Notes: generated by a model from the letters alone, not told the origin. A stretch of 32,217 nt of DNA from Synechococcus sp. M44_DOE_062 (GCA_015295985.1 DVDX01000050.1:1-32217), one strand, 5' to 3'; shown: positions 17,037 to 26,545, counted from the first letter of the stretch. Made by a program: numbers and translations.

Positions 17037-18173
17037 TCACCCTTCCCGAGGATCAAGGGCATCTCGCAGGCCATCTCCCAGCAAGTTAAAGGATAGAGAG
17101 GTCAGCACCACCATCAGCGTTGGGGCCAGCACCAGCCAGGGTTGTAGGATGATCACCGAAGCGTTGGTGGCCAGCGAGAGCATGTTGCCCCAAGAGGCAT
17201 CCGGCTGTTGGATCCCCAACCCGATGAGGCTCAGCACCGACTCTGCTGCAATGTAGCCGGGCACCGCCAAGGTTGCCGAAATTACCACATAAGTGGCTGT
17301 CTGGGGCAAAATATGGCGCACCAGCAGGTACAGGGATCCCGCCCCGGCCACCCGAGCTGCCTGCACAAAGTCCCGCTCTCGCAAGGACAGCACCTGCCCA
17401 CGAATCACCCTGGCTAGGCCCGCCCAACCGACAAAAGAGAGAATCACCACAATCACCAAAAAGCGCTCGGCATTGCTGAAAGGCACTCCGGTAAGTGGAT
17501 TTACCTGCAACACCGCTGCCAGCGACACCAGCAGATACAGCGTCGGAATCGACATCAACACCTCGGCCAATCGCATCAGGAGCGTATCCACCCAGCCCCC
17601 AAAGTAGCCGGATATGGCCCCCACCAGCAGACCCATGGGGAAAGAGATGCCAATGCCCACCAAGCCAATGAACAGACTGACGCGCCCACCATAGACCAAG
17701 CGACTGAAGTAGTCGCGACCTTGATCGTCGGTGCCCAGCAGGTGTAGCCGTGCCACAGGCGGCTCTTCGGCGATTGGGGATTCCACCTGTCCCTCTTCTG
17801 CAACAGGCCGCAGCGGAACGGTACCGAACAGATGCCGATCCCAGGGGATCAACCCCAACCAACGGTAAGGGGTGCCGACCACAAACAAGCGGATCCCGGC
17901 TGGACGGCTGGTATCCACCAAGAGCGGACGTTCTCCCGTTTCCAGATCCACGGGTCCCTGGCGGGTTGGATAAACATGGGGCCCAATCCAAGTGCCCGAT
18001 TCATCCCAAAAGTGAATGGCGGTGGGTGGCAGAAGGGATCCCCCCGGTTGAGACTCCAGTGGGCTGTAGGGGGCAACGAACTCGGCGAAAATGGCACAGG
18101 TGTAGAAAACCAGGAGAATGTAGGCTCCTGCTTGGGCCCATCGATTTTGGCGAAGCCGTTTCCACCACTGCAT
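17037..18173 (-). CDS. ABC transporter permease, DppC/OppC family (peptide/nickel type)
   Basis: Inner-membrane permease of a dipeptide/oligopeptide/nickel importer. The ATG at 18173 (378 residues) starts just before the cytoplasmic lead MQWWKRLRQN and first helix (AYILLVFYTCAIFAEFVAPYSP); an in-frame upstream start at 18299 adds an unhelpful extension. HLLGTDDQGRDYFSRLVYGGRVSLFIG is the DppC/OppC hallmark, and DFVQAARVAGAGSLYLLVRHILPQ is the cytoplasmic EAA loop that contacts the ATPase. About five more helices follow, ending in SFNLLGDGLRDALDPR. The periplasmic stretch between helix 1 and the hallmark is long (~125 residues), more than in E. coli DppC; cyanobacterial homologues may share it. 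No partner permease, binding protein or ATPase lies in the window. Confidence 0.92.
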   Translation of the reverse strand: MQWWKRLRQNRWAQAGAYILLVFYTCAIFAEFVAPYSPLESQPGGSLLPPTAIHFWDESGTWIGPHVYPTRQGPVDLETGERPLLVDTSRPAGIRLFVVGTPYRWLGLIPWDRHLFGTVPLRPVAEEGQVESPIAEEPPVARLHLLGTDDQGRDYFSRLVYGGRVSLFIGLVGIGISFPMGLLVGAISGYFGGWVDTLLMRLAEVLMSIPTLYLLVSLAAVLQVNPLTGVPFSNAERFLVIVVILSFVGWAGLARVIRGQVLSLRERDFVQAARVAGAGSLYLLVRHILPQTATYVVISATLAVPGYIAAESVLSLIGLGIQQPDASWGNMLSLATNASVIILQPWLVLAPTLMVVLTSLSFNLLGDGLRDALDPREG

Positions 18174-18341
18174 GAGGCAAAGATTCCGATCGAGTCCAGT
18201 TGAACCAACTGCCAGCACAAATCGGCTTCCAGTGTAGCCGATCGTGTCTCGTTCCAATTGCAGAGAGGCTAAAGGAGAGGGCTGGGAGCCTGTCGCCAAT
18301 GCCCCTCAGCAGGACGAGTTCTCCCCCAGTCCAAGACGAGC

Positions 18342-18839
18342 TCAGCCTGCCAAGGAATAGCCGGGGCTATAGCGGGCCATCATCTCCATCCGCACCGCAG
18401 CAATCGTCTGGGGCAGCACCCCCACCAGCCGTGCCAAAATGTCATCTGGCAATTGGCTGACCGAATCGGCAGAGAAAAATTCCTCTAGGCTGAAGAGCAA
18501 AATCCGCGCCCGCTGGGCCGGCAGAGGATTATCAGTAATCTGCTGCAGCCAACGCATCCAGTGCAGCCGCTTAGCATAGGCATTTTGCCGCTCTTGGTGG
18601 TCTTGCGGATGCAGCAAAGCCACATCTCCAATGGGAATAACGTTGCCGGACTCCACATCCAACGGCCCCCCGACCGCGGCGCCTGGCCCGGCAAACTCGG
18701 CATGAAACGTCTTGCAGATGATCAGGGCGTTGTGCCGCTGTGGATCCACCATCAGCAATTGACCACTGCTGAGGGTGCGAATCAATTGGCCAGGCTCAAC
18801 TCGCTGAACCAGGCTGTAGTTGGGGGGAAGCTCGCTCAT
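18342..18839 (-). CDS. Conserved-looking hypothetical protein with a possible winged-helix C-terminus
   Basis: 165 residues; I do not recognise the family. The first ~75 residues look beta-rich (LIRTLSSGQLLMVDPQRHNALIIC, GNVIPIGDVALLHP). The rest is helical: a basic stretch AYAKRLHWMRWLQQI, then ARILLFSLEEFFSADSVSQLPDDILARLVGVLPQTIAAVRMEMM. This segment has the rhythm of the Crp/Fnr DNA-binding domain ('LP...ELA.LVG...TV..VR'), so a beta-roll sensor with a helix-turn-helix is one possibility, offered with low confidence. There is no signal peptide. The ATG at 18839 is the only good start. It lies 168 bases upstream of the ABC permease on the same strand and might be co-transcribed with it. 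Confidence 0.6.
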   Translation of the reverse strand: MSELPPNYSLVQRVEPGQLIRTLSSGQLLMVDPQRHNALIICKTFHAEFAGPGAAVGGPLDVESGNVIPIGDVALLHPQDHQERQNAYAKRLHWMRWLQQITDNPLPAQRARILLFSLEEFFSADSVSQLPDDILARLVGVLPQTIAAVRMEMMARYSPGYSLAG

Positions 18840-18970
18840 AGACTTTAGAATATCTCAACCTTCCCTCGCCTCACATGGGATCTTTAACTTTCTCAGGGCT
18901 GCTTGATGCAATCTTCATATTGAGCCCTCCATCGAGACTTTGTGTTGCGAGCATTGCCAGAGGGTCTTCT

Positions 18971-20047
18971 TCAGACCGCCGATGGGCCAAGGCTCATCTC
19001 GCCGGTAACATGGATTCTAATATTGCCGGCATCTCCAGCTTGGCAGCGGCCAATGCGACGGGCGTAGGAGTAGCCGGCACTGTGCAGCTCCTGCAAAAGA
19101 TCTGAGGTGTAGCCGGGATCCACTGCCACCAGCAAGCCCCCGCTGGTTTGGGGATCCGCCAGCAGCAGTTGCTGCCACTCGGGCAGGGATTCTGCCTGCA
19201 CCCCCTCATAGCCCTGCCAATTGCGACGGGCCGCCCCTGGAAAGATCCCTGCTTCTGCCAGCGAGAGCGCTTCTGCCATAAACGGAATGGAAGCCAGATC
19301 CAAACTGGCCCCCACTCCGGAGCCGCGACAGACCTCCAGTAGGTGTCCCAGCAGGCCAAACCCCGTCACATCCGTCATGGCATGAACTTGCGGTCGCCGG
19401 GCCAGTTGCGAGCCGATGCGATTGAGCTGGGTCATCACCTGCAAGACTTCTGTGTAGCCTGCCGCACTGAGCTGACCCTTTTTCAGAGCGGTGGTCATTA
19501 CCCCGATCCCCAGCGGCTTGGTCAGGATGAGATCGTCCCCAGGTTGGGCCGTGGCATTGCGGCGAATGTGGTGCGGATGGGCCAAGCCTGCTGCCACCAA
19601 GCCAAAGATGGGCTCCGGCGAATCGATGGAGTGCCCCCCTGCCAAAGGGATCCCGGCTTCTTGGCAGACCTGGATCCCTCCGGCCATGATCTCTTGGATG
19701 GCCTGCATCGGCAGTGTATTGACCGGCATGCCCAAAACCGCCAAAGCCAGAATGGGGGTGCCCCCCATTGCATAGACATCGGAAAGGGCATTGGTTGCCG
19801 CGATTCGACCAAAATCCACCGGCTCATCCACAATCGGCATGAAGAAATCGGTGGTCAAAATCAGGGCTTGATGGTCGTTCAGTTGATAGACAGCCGCATC
19901 ATCGCTGGTTTCAGCTCCCACCAACAAAGCCGGATTTGGGGATAGCAGGGGCACATCCTTAAGAATTTGTTGCAGCAGAGCCGGGGCAACTTTGCAGCCG
20001 CAGCCGCCACCGTGGGAGTACTGGGTGAGGCGAATGGGAGCATCCAT
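18971..20047 (-). CDS. selD: Selenide, water dikinase (selenophosphate synthetase)
   Basis: Makes selenophosphate, the selenium donor for selenocysteine or for 2-selenouridine in tRNA, from selenide and ATP. The ATG at 20047 (358 residues) aligns with E. coli SelD: RLTQYSHGGGCGCK places catalytic Cys16 and Lys19 like Cys17 and Lys20 of E. coli, so this is the Cys and not the selenocysteine form. ATP and metal segments follow (TSDDAAVYQL, DFFMPIVDEPVDFGRIAATNALSDVYAMGG, GGHSIDSPEPIFGL, TDVTGFGLLGHL, ADPQTSGGLL). An in-frame ATG at 20224 would add 59 non-family residues and overlap dnaE. It is divergent from dnaE across 117 bases. No selA, selB, selC or selU (mnmH) is in the window; use in tRNA selenation together with mnmA is inference. 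Confidence 0.95.
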   Translation of the reverse strand: MDAPIRLTQYSHGGGCGCKVAPALLQQILKDVPLLSPNPALLVGAETSDDAAVYQLNDHQALILTTDFFMPIVDEPVDFGRIAATNALSDVYAMGGTPILALAVLGMPVNTLPMQAIQEIMAGGIQVCQEAGIPLAGGHSIDSPEPIFGLVAAGLAHPHHIRRNATAQPGDDLILTKPLGIGVMTTALKKGQLSAAGYTEVLQVMTQLNRIGSQLARRPQVHAMTDVTGFGLLGHLLEVCRGSGVGASLDLASIPFMAEALSLAEAGIFPGAARRNWQGYEGVQAESLPEWQQLLLADPQTSGGLLVAVDPGYTSDLLQELHSAGYSYARRIGRCQAGDAGNIRIHVTGEMSLGPSAV

Positions 20048-20164
20048 AGATTCAAGAAAAGGGAAAAAACATCGGCTGACTTTACTGTAGTGGCATCTGT
20101 AGGCAGCTGGAAAATGGACACGCTGAGTTAAGGTTAAAGGGATCCCACTATCCGTAGCGTTGCC

Positions 20165-23100
20165 ATGTCTTTTGTTCCCTTGCATCTCCACAGCGAATAC
20201 AGCCTCTTGGATGGAGCCAGCCAATTGCCGCGTTTGATCGAGCAGGTGGTGGCCATGGGTTTGCCGGGGCTAGCGCTGACGGATCACGGTGTCATGTATG
20301 GGGCATTGGAGCTGGTGAAACTGTGTAAAAGCAAAGGGATCACTCCGATCATCGGCAATGAAATGTATGTGATCAATGGCGATATCCGCGATAAAAGCCG
20401 CAAGTACCCCAAATACCACCAAGTGGTTTTGGCCAAAAATACCCAGGGCTACAAAAACTTAGTGAAGCTGACCACCATTTCCCATCTACACGGCATTCAA
20501 GGAAAAGGGATTTTCTCTCGCCCCTGCATTAACAAAGAGTATTTGGTGCAATACAAAGAAGGGCTGATCGTCACCAGTGGCTGCTTGGCAGGAGAAGTGC
20601 CCCAAGCCATTTTGCAGCGGCGGCCAGAAATTGCCCGTGAAGTTGCCGCTTGGTACCAAGAGCAGTTTGGGGATGATTATTACATTGAGATTCAGGATCA
20701 CGGCTATCAAGAAGATCGCTTTGTCAATGTACAGTTGGTGCGCATCGCCCGCGAATTGGGGATCCCGATCATCCTCACCAACGATAGCCATTTTATTTCC
20801 TGCTGGGATGTAGAGGCCCATGATGCACTTCTCTGCATTCAAACGGGCAAATCCCTTACCGAAAAAAACCGCCTTCGCTACAGCGGCACCGAATACCTAA
20901 AAAGCCCAGAAGAGATGCGCCGTCTCTGCCGTGACCATTTGGAACAAGAAGTCATCGACGAGGCCATTGCCAACACCCTCAAGGTCATGGAAAAAATTCA
21001 GAGCTACGACCTATTCGGGAAAATGCGCATGCCCGACTACCCAGTCCCGCCTGGACATTCTGCCGATAGTTACCTGACCGAGTTGGCTTGGCAGGGTCTG
21101 GTGAAGCGAGCTGGTGTCGAGCGCCCCGATCAGATCCCTACAAACTATCAAGAGCGGTTGCGGTTTGAGCTAAACATCATCCAGCAAAAGGGCTTCTCCA
21201 GCTACTTCTTGGTGGTTTGGGACTACATTCGCTATGCCCGCGAACAGGGGATCCCGGTGGGGCCGGGGCGAGGTTCGGCAGCCGGATCCCTGGTGGCTTA
21301 TGCCCTGCAGATTACTAACATTGACCCGGTTAAATACGGCCTACTATTTGAGCGATTTCTCAATCCAGAACGGCAATCGATGCCGGATATCGATACGGAT
21401 TTTTGCATCGAGCGCCGGGGAGAACTGATTGATTATGTGACCCGCAAATACGGCCAAGAACGAGTTGCCCAGATCATCACCTTTAACCGCATGACCTCTA
21501 AAGCCATTCTCAAAGATGTCGGTCGAGTCTTGGATATTCCCTACTCAGAAGCCGACAAAATGGCGAAGTTAATCCCAGTGTCTCGAGGCAAACCTGCAAA
21601 ACTGGAAGAGATGATTGGTGAGGACACCCCCGCTCCAGAGTTCAAAGAAAAATATGAGAAAGATCCAACCACCCACCGCTGGATCGAGCTGGCGCGTTTG
21701 CTGGAAGGCACCAACAAAACTTTTGGGGTTCATGCTGCCGGTGTGGTGATTGCTAAGGATCCCTTGGATGAGATTGTGCCCCTGCAGTACAACAATGAAG
21801 GCCAGATCATCACTCAGTACTCGATGGAAGATATTGAGTCTTTGGGCTTGCTGAAGATGGACTTTTTGGGGCTGCGCAACCTGACGATGATTCAGCGGGC
21901 AGTAGAACTGATCCGAGAACACAATGGCGTCAACATAGACCTGGATAACCTGCCTCTAGATGACAAGAAAACCTACCAACTGTTGGAAAAAGGAGAGCTG
22001 GAAGGGATCTTCCAACTGGAGTCTTCTGGCATGAAGCAGGTGGTGCGGGAGCTCAAACCTTCCAACTTAGAAGATATTTCCTCAGTATTGGCCTTGTACC
22101 GGCCAGGCCCATTGGATACGGGCATGATCCCCGACTTTATCGATCGCAAGCACGGTCGCAAACCAGTAACCTATGCCCACGAACTTCTTAAGCCCATTCT
22201 TCAGGATACCTACGGAGCCATCCTCTACCAAGAACAGATCATGCGCATTGCCCAGGATCTGGCCGGATATACCTTGGGCCAAGCCGATTTGCTGCGGCGG
22301 GCAATGGGGAAAAAGAAAGTCTCCGAGATGGAAAAACACCGCGAGCAATTTGTGCGGGGGGCAGCCGAGCGGGGGGTAAACCAAGCAGTTGCCACAGAAT
22401 TGTTCGATCAAATGGTTGCTTTTGCCGAGTATTGCTTTAATAAATCCCATTCTACGGCTTATGGGCTGATTACTTTTCAAACAGCTTATCTCAAGGCCAA
22501 CTACCCCACGGAATATATGGCAGCTCTGCTCTCTTCGGTGGGAGGGGATCAGGACAAGGTACAGCGCTACATTACCTATTGCTTGTCAATTGGGATCCAA
22601 ATTCAGCCACCGGATATCAACCGTTCTGGCCTGGATTTTACCCCTCAAGGATCCAGTATTTTGTTTGGCCTAGGAGCCGTGAAGAATGTGGGGGAAGGTG
22701 CCATCCAAAACATTCTTGCCGCCCGTCAAGCTGGTGGCCCCTTCACTTCTCTGGCCAATTTCTGCGAGCGGGTGGATCTGCGTATTGTTAACCGTCGCGC
22801 CATCGAAGCGCTGATTTATGCCGGTGCCTTTGATCGAATTTCCAGTAATCGCAAGCAGTTAATTGCCGATCTGGATCCAATCCTCAGTTGGGCTGCAGAT
22901 CGGGCCAAGTCCAAAGCCATTGGTCAAGCCAGCTTGTTCGATTTACTGGGGAGCAGTGGCAGCGCCGGCAATGGATTTGTGGAAGCTCCGCGTGGGCCGG
23001 TTACCGAAGATTTTCCACCCCAGGAAAAGTTAAGGCTGGAACGGGAGCTGTTGGGGTTTTATGTCTCGGATCATCCGCTGCGTCGTATTCAAGAGCAAGC

Positions 23101-23662
23101 GCGGCTACTGGCCCCCGTCAACCTAGCTGACTTGGGCGGCTGTGCAGCCGATGCCTCTGTGGGTATTCTCGCCTTGGTGACTGCCATTAAAAATGTAACA
23201 ACCAAGAAAGGGGATCGCATGGCCATTTTGCAACTGGAAGATCTCACCGGCACTTGTGAAGCGGTGATCTTCCCCAAAACCTATGAACGTTTGCGAGGTT
23301 ACCTGGAGGTGGATCAACGGCTATGGGTCTGGGCCAAAGTGGATCAGCGGGATGAACAGGTGCAACTGATTGTGGAGGATTTACAACCGATTGAATCTGT
23401 TAGCTGGGTAATGGTGGAGATCCCTCTTGACTCTGCCGGGACACTGGAGGACCGATACCGTTTACAAACCTTGATTGCCCGCCAACGCTCGGAAATTAAA
23501 GAAGAAAATCGCATTCCCGTCGTGGCTGCCATCACCGCCCATCCCCATACCCTTTGGGTGAGAATGGGATCCCAGTTTTGGGTTAAAAACGCCCAAGCCG
23601 CCGTTGAAGCCCTGCGTCAAGCTGGATACACTGCCCGCAGCGAATCCCTGTTGTCCCGATAG
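20165..23662 (+). CDS. dnaE: DNA polymerase III alpha subunit, single uninterrupted chain
   Basis: Replicative polymerase, 1165 residues, near the normal length. The PHP domain opens the protein ([29 protein letters not shown]). The polymerase core has [16 protein letters not shown] and [19 protein letters not shown] with its metal-binding aspartates, followed by [13 protein letters not shown] and [21 protein letters not shown]. The C-terminal OB-fold region includes [23 protein letters not shown]. Many cyanobacteria split this gene into dnaE-n and dnaE-c with a split intein between Tyr and Cys of FAEY-CFN; here the site reads straight through as [17 protein letters not shown]. The ATG at 20165 fits the family N-terminus. 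The gene looks somewhat less G+C-rich and poorer in GGGATCCC than its neighbours. It is convergent with the glutaredoxin-like gene. Confidence 0.97.
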   Translation: MSFVPLHLHSEYSLLDGASQLPRLIEQVVAMGLPGLALTDHGVMYGALELVKLCKSKGITPIIGNEMYVINGDIRDKSRKYPKYHQVVLAKNTQGYKNLVKLTTISHLHGIQGKGIFSRPCINKEYLVQYKEGLIVTSGCLAGEVPQAILQRRPEIAREVAAWYQEQFGDDYYIEIQDHGYQEDRFVNVQLVRIARELGIPIILTNDSHFISCWDVEAHDALLCIQTGKSLTEKNRLRYSGTEYLKSPEEMRRLCRDHLEQEVIDEAIANTLKVMEKIQSYDLFGKMRMPDYPVPPGHSADSYLTELAWQGLVKRAGVERPDQIPTNYQERLRFELNIIQQKGFSSYFLVVWDYIRYAREQGIPVGPGRGSAAGSLVAYALQITNIDPVKYGLLFERFLNPERQSMPDIDTDFCIERRGELIDYVTRKYGQERVAQIITFNRMTSKAILKDVGRVLDIPYSEADKMAKLIPVSRGKPAKLEEMIGEDTPAPEFKEKYEKDPTTHRWIELARLLEGTNKTFGVHAAGVVIAKDPLDEIVPLQYNNEGQIITQYSMEDIESLGLLKMDFLGLRNLTMIQRAVELIREHNGVNIDLDNLPLDDKKTYQLLEKGELEGIFQLESSGMKQVVRELKPSNLEDISSVLALYRPGPLDTGMIPDFIDRKHGRKPVTYAHELLKPILQDTYGAILYQEQIMRIAQDLAGYTLGQADLLRRAMGKKKVSEMEKHREQFVRGAAERGVNQAVATELFDQMVAFAEYCFNKSHSTAYGLITFQTAYLKANYPTEYMAALLSSVGGDQDKVQRYITYCLSIGIQIQPPDINRSGLDFTPQGSSILFGLGAVKNVGEGAIQNILAARQAGGPFTSLANFCERVDLRIVNRRAIEALIYAGAFDRISSNRKQLIADLDPILSWAADRAKSKAIGQASLFDLLGSSGSAGNGFVEAPRGPVTEDFPPQEKLRLERELLGFYVSDHPLRRIQEQARLLAPVNLADLGGCAADASVGILALVTAIKNVTTKKGDRMAILQLEDLTGTCEAVIFPKTYERLRGYLEVDQRLWVWAKVDQRDEQVQLIVEDLQPIESVSWVMVEIPLDSAGTLEDRYRLQTLIARQRSEIKEENRIPVVAAITAHPHTLWVRMGSQFWVKNAQAAVEALRQAGYTARSESLLSR
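22430..22435 (+). other. Empty DnaE split-intein insertion site
   Basis: Codons 756-757 of dnaE (TAT TGC, Tyr-Cys) are the exact junction at which the split DnaE intein of Synechocystis and other cyanobacteria is inserted. Here the flanking sequence is continuous with no intein residues. Confidence 0.85.
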
Positions 23663-23706
23663 GCATGGTAGAGGCAGCCCAAAGCCCCGGCAGCAGCAGG
23701 AGAAGT

Positions 23707-23973
23707 TCAACAGAGCTGTTTCTCAAGCCAAGCCCGCAACTGGCTCACCGTCAACCGCGGAGAGGGACGCGGCAAAGGTCGCTCGGGATCCCCTGCCAAG
23801 CTGAGTACGGGAACTTCCAGTTGATATTGCTGCCACCAACTCGGGTTGGAGGTGATGTCACGGATTTCCAACAGGGTGATCTCAGGGATTTGCTGCAACT
23901 TCTCGGCCAAGCCTTCGCAAAGGTGGCAGCCGGGCTTGCTGTAGAGAATCAGCGCAGGCCAAGGAGATGGCAT
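23707..23973 (-). CDS. Glutaredoxin-like / DUF836 thioredoxin-fold protein
   Basis: An 88-residue thioredoxin-fold protein. The first strand leads to a redox CxxC (LILYSKPGCHLCEGLAEKLQQ, Cys16 and Cys19), a helix and the cis-Pro loop (LEVPVLSLAG). This is the short form seen in DUF836 proteins, which have the glutaredoxin fold and commonly the C-H-L-C motif. It probably reduces protein or glutathione disulfides, or acts as a thiol switch. It is the last gene of a likely three-gene operon: DUF2839, the amidase, then this gene with only 9 bases after the amidase stop. Confidence 0.85.
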   Translation of the reverse strand: MPSPWPALILYSKPGCHLCEGLAEKLQQIPEITLLEIRDITSNPSWWQQYQLEVPVLSLAGDPERPLPRPSPRLTVSQLRAWLEKQLC

Positions 23974-23982
23974 GGCGGACTC

Positions 23983-24807
23983 TTAGCGAGTGACACAGGC
24001 CAGCCGACGGTGTTGCAGGGAAGGCATCTGCCGCCTAACCAACTGGAAACGCTCTGGGTTAATTTCAGCAATGGCCACCCCCGGTTTTTCGCCACCCGCA
24101 TCCGCCAGGATAGTTCCCCAGGGATCCACAATCATGGCGTGGCCATGACATTGCCGCCGCTCGTAGTGGGTGCCCACCTGGGTAGGAGCGATGACATAGC
24201 AGGTGTTCTCAATGGCTCGGCATTGCAGCAAAACTTGCCAGTGATCTCGCCCAGTGTAGGCTGTGAAGGCAGCAGGGATGAGCAAAATCTGGGCACCGCG
24301 ATCCACCAGGGATCGGTACAACTCTGGGAAGCGGACATCGTAGCAGACCGACAAACCGAGGTTCCCCAGTTGCTCTTGCTCGCAGGTGACTACCTCATCT
24401 CCGCTGACCACCGTGTTTGACTCGCGGTAGGTATTGCCGTCGGGCAGATTGACATCGAATAGGTGAATTTTGCGATAGCGAGCCAGCTCTTTGCCCTCGG
24501 GGCTGTAGAGGGCGGCGGTATTGTAAACTTTGCCCTGCCCATCCGGTACAGGATATCCTCCTCCCAAAATAAATACTTGATAGCGCTGGGCCATCTTGCT
24601 CAGAAACTCCTCAGCCCGCTCCGCAATTTCGGGGGCAAGGCGGGCTTTCTCGGCTTCCGGCCCCATGAAGGCAAAGTTTTCCGGTAGCGTCACCAGCTCG
24701 CATCCCTGGCGCACAGCAAAGTCAATCCACTCTTCCGCCTGCTGCAAGTTGCTGGCCAGATCGGGAATGCTGGTCATTTGAATGGCGGCTGCCAAATAAG
24801 AGCGCAT
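23983..24807 (-). CDS. Nitrilase-family amidase, Nit1-like (probable deaminated-glutathione amidase)
   Basis: A 274-residue carbon-nitrogen hydrolase. The catalytic triad is complete and well placed: Glu43 (LPENFAFMG), Lys113 (RYRKIHLFD) and Cys155 (LSVCYDVRFPELYR). KIHLFDVNLPDG and CYDVRFPELYR are typical of the Nit1/NIT2 group, whose members clear deaminated glutathione or omega-amides. The exact substrate cannot be told from sequence alone, but a glutaredoxin-like neighbour fits a glutathione-linked repair role (inference). I chose the ATG at 24807, which opens onto the first beta strand (YLAAAIQM); the longer start at 24954 would overlap the upstream DUF2839 gene and adds no family sequence. 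Likely cytosolic. Confidence 0.92.
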   Translation of the reverse strand: MRSYLAAAIQMTSIPDLASNLQQAEEWIDFAVRQGCELVTLPENFAFMGPEAEKARLAPEIAERAEEFLSKMAQRYQVFILGGGYPVPDGQGKVYNTAALYSPEGKELARYRKIHLFDVNLPDGNTYRESNTVVSGDEVVTCEQEQLGNLGLSVCYDVRFPELYRSLVDRGAQILLIPAAFTAYTGRDHWQVLLQCRAIENTCYVIAPTQVGTHYERRQCHGHAMIVDPWGTILADAGGEKPGVAIAEINPERFQLVRRQMPSLQHRRLACVTR

Positions 24808-24848
24808 AGACGGAAACTCCAAAGGATGCTGAAGAGGATCCGACAGGC

Positions 24849-25070
24849 TCAGCCGACCAGATGCCACCAGCCCAAGGCAGGCCCCACAAATCGGATCACA
24901 ACCCAAACAATCGCCAGCAGAATGATGCCTGCCCAAGCGCCACGGGTTGTCCAATTGTAGATCGCGCGAGCTTGCCCTTTGGTGAGGGGAATGTCTTTGA
25001 GGTTGGGAAACACCAGCTCTTGGTCGGGATCTTGGCTGATGCGGGTTTTACGGCGCTTCGCTTCGCCCAT
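24849..25070 (-). CDS. DUF2839 cyanobacterial small membrane protein
   Basis: 73 residues. The MGEAKRRK start, the middle PLTKGQARAIYNWTTRGAW and one helix (GIILLAIVWVVIRFVGPALGWW) are the pattern of DUF2839, a family known from cyanobacteria with no assigned function. The charged N-terminus should face the cytoplasm. GGAGG lies 7 bases before the ATG at 25070, a strong ribosome binding site. A promoter-like pair sits at 25110-25137. It is the first gene of a likely operon with the amidase (gap 41 bases) and the glutaredoxin-like gene. Confidence 0.8.
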   Translation of the reverse strand: MGEAKRRKTRISQDPDQELVFPNLKDIPLTKGQARAIYNWTTRGAWAGIILLAIVWVVIRFVGPALGWWHLVG

Positions 25071-25109
25071 GGGGTAGCCTCCAAGTTCTTCGCTGGGGTG
25101 GCGACTTTT

Positions 25110-25137
25110 ATCTTAAGGTTTTCTGTCTGGGTCACAA
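25110..25137 (-). promoter_or_regulatory. Candidate promoter of the DUF2839-amidase-glutaredoxin operon
   Basis: On the minus strand TTGTGA (25132-25137) and TAAGAT (25110-25115) are 16 bases apart, each matching the sigma-70 consensus at 4 of 6 positions. Transcription would begin near 25103, about 30 bases before the DUF2839 start. Confidence 0.45.
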
Positions 25138-25220
25138 GACTGGGTGGATATCAATCTGCATAATAATCGCCTATTTACGCCATCAGGCCACGCCAATCCA
25201 TGGGCTTGCCGACACTTTCC

Positions 25221-25967
25221 CTAGCCGGAAATCCACAAGGTGGATCCTTCGTGCTCTTGGGGACGCTCGCTGTCCTCTTCGCTAATGGCTACAGCCCGCA
25301 CCCATTCTGTGGATTCAAACACCGGCGGTAGGCGCAGCTCCTGTTGGCGATTGCCTGTTTCATCCACCGGAAAAGCTGCCATGAGAATGGCCCCCGCACT
25401 ATCGGTGGTAAAGGGCGCCTCAGGATCCACCACCACCCACAGGGCATAGACCCGGCCTTCCGGCAGAGGTGGCAGACCTTGGGCCACCAATCGCCCTTGC
25501 AAGCGCTGGGGATCCACCTCAAGCTTGACCGAGCCGGTCAGGTTCTCCGCAGTCGGCTGCAGTTCATAAGTCAACACCTCGGCAGGGATCCCTTGAGTCT
25601 GGGCTAGCTGCAACCTGCGCCACAGGTAGAGGTTCCCCAGCCCCAAAGCGACGATCAAGCCTGCGGCCACTGCCCCCAAGCCCCCCTCCCAGAGACGGGA
25701 TCCCTTGGCAACCCAGGTGGAGGTGTGCATCGGCTGGGCTGCCTGCGCCTGCAACAGAGAAGCCCGCAGGGTAGGGGGGGGTTGCTTTTCCTCTACGCCG
25801 TAGGCTGTCTCCAATGCCTGTTGCAAAGCTTGCAGTTCTCGGTGCAGCTCCGGGCGCAGCTTGAGCAATGCTTCCAGCCGGTCGGCCTCTTCCGGGGAGA
25901 GATCCCCCAGCACGTAGCCTGCCAGCCACAGTTGCAGTTCTTCGGGAGACACAGATTCGGCTTTCAT
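25221..25967 (-). CDS. RskA-like membrane anti-sigma factor
   Basis: 248 residues. The N-terminal ~75 residues (PEELQLWLAGYVLGDLSPEEADRLEALLKLRPELHRELQALQQAL) are the cytoplasmic sigma-binding helices; no HxxxCxxC zinc motif is present, as in RskA. One membrane helix is at about 95-118 (LGAVAAGLIVALGLGNLYLW). The C-terminal extracytoplasmic domain (LPPLPEGRVYALWVVVDPEA, GAILMAAFPVDETG, FESTEWVRAVAISEE) is the RskA/anti-sigma-K domain. It should hold the ECF sigma factor at the membrane until a signal leads to its cleavage. The gene overlaps the end of the sigma gene by 4 bases (ATGA), so the two are translationally coupled. Confidence 0.92.
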   Translation of the reverse strand: MKAESVSPEELQLWLAGYVLGDLSPEEADRLEALLKLRPELHRELQALQQALETAYGVEEKQPPPTLRASLLQAQAAQPMHTSTWVAKGSRLWEGGLGAVAAGLIVALGLGNLYLWRRLQLAQTQGIPAEVLTYELQPTAENLTGSVKLEVDPQRLQGRLVAQGLPPLPEGRVYALWVVVDPEAPFTTDSAGAILMAAFPVDETGNRQQELRLPPVFESTEWVRAVAISEEDSERPQEHEGSTLWISG

Positions 25968-26545
25968 GAGGGGCCTCCCAACAACTCGCGCAGCCGCAGC
26001 AGAGCCCGCCGGGCTCTGGCTTTGACCGTTCCCAAAGGCAGATCCAGTTGCTTGGCAATTTCCGTTTGGCTCATGCCTTCGTAATAGGCCATCTTTAAGA
26101 CTTGCCGCTGACTTTCGGACAACTCCGCCAAAGCCGTTTGCACCTCAACCACCTGTTCTGCTTGAGCCAACTGCTCCAAGGCGGGATCCGCAGCGGGGTT
26201 GCCCTGTAATTCCACTCTGCCCCGTTCCAAGGAACGCTGTCGACTCCGCCAAGAGCGCAGCCGATCCAAACAGCGAGAGCGGGCCAAGATGCTCAGATAG
26301 GTGCGCAGGGATCCCCGCCTGGGATCGAAGGCAGAGCGGGCCAAGTTCAAAAAAATATCCTGGGTCAGATCTTCAGCTTCGGCAGTGTTGCCCAGCATTT
26401 TGCAGGCAATTCCGTACACCAAGCCAGCATGTCGGTCGTAGAGAATGGCCAGAGCTTGTGACCGGCCTGCTTTTAGGGCTGCAAACACCTCTGCATCGGT
26501 TTTTTCCTGCAGGGATCCCTCAGCTTTGTCGCCCTCGATCTTCAT
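25964..26545 (-). CDS. ECF-family RNA polymerase sigma factor (SigK-like)
   Basis: 193 residues from the ATG at 26545. Region 2 (LAILYDRHAGLVYGIACKMLGNTAEAEDLTQDIFLNLARSAFDPRRGSLRTYLSILARSRCLDRLRSWRSR) binds core polymerase and the -10 element. Region 4 (LAELSESQRQVLKMAYYEGMSQTEIAKQLDLPLGTVKARARRALLRLRELL) holds the helix-turn-helix for the -35 element. Regions 1 and 3 are absent, as in the ECF class. No ribosome binding site marks the start; an in-frame ATG at 26653 would add 36 residues without family similarity. Pairing with an RskA anti-sigma suggests the SigK-like group, which often answers to oxidative or envelope stress. The upstream lipoprotein gene is a likely target or partner (inference). 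Confidence 0.93.
   Translation of the reverse strand: MKIEGDKAEGSLQEKTDAEVFAALKAGRSQALAILYDRHAGLVYGIACKMLGNTAEAEDLTQDIFLNLARSAFDPRRGSLRTYLSILARSRCLDRLRSWRSRQRSLERGRVELQGNPAADPALEQLAQAEQVVEVQTALAELSESQRQVLKMAYYEGMSQTEIAKQLDLPLGTVKARARRALLRLRELLGGPS

Noticed and set aside
20118..20135. TTTAACCT-like sequence upstream of selD as a Pho box
   Set aside because: Only one unit is present; a second copy 11 bases on is missing, unlike the array before the phosphatase.
20165..23662. Split dnaE with intein
   Set aside because: The reading frame is continuous through the intein junction and there are no intein motifs.
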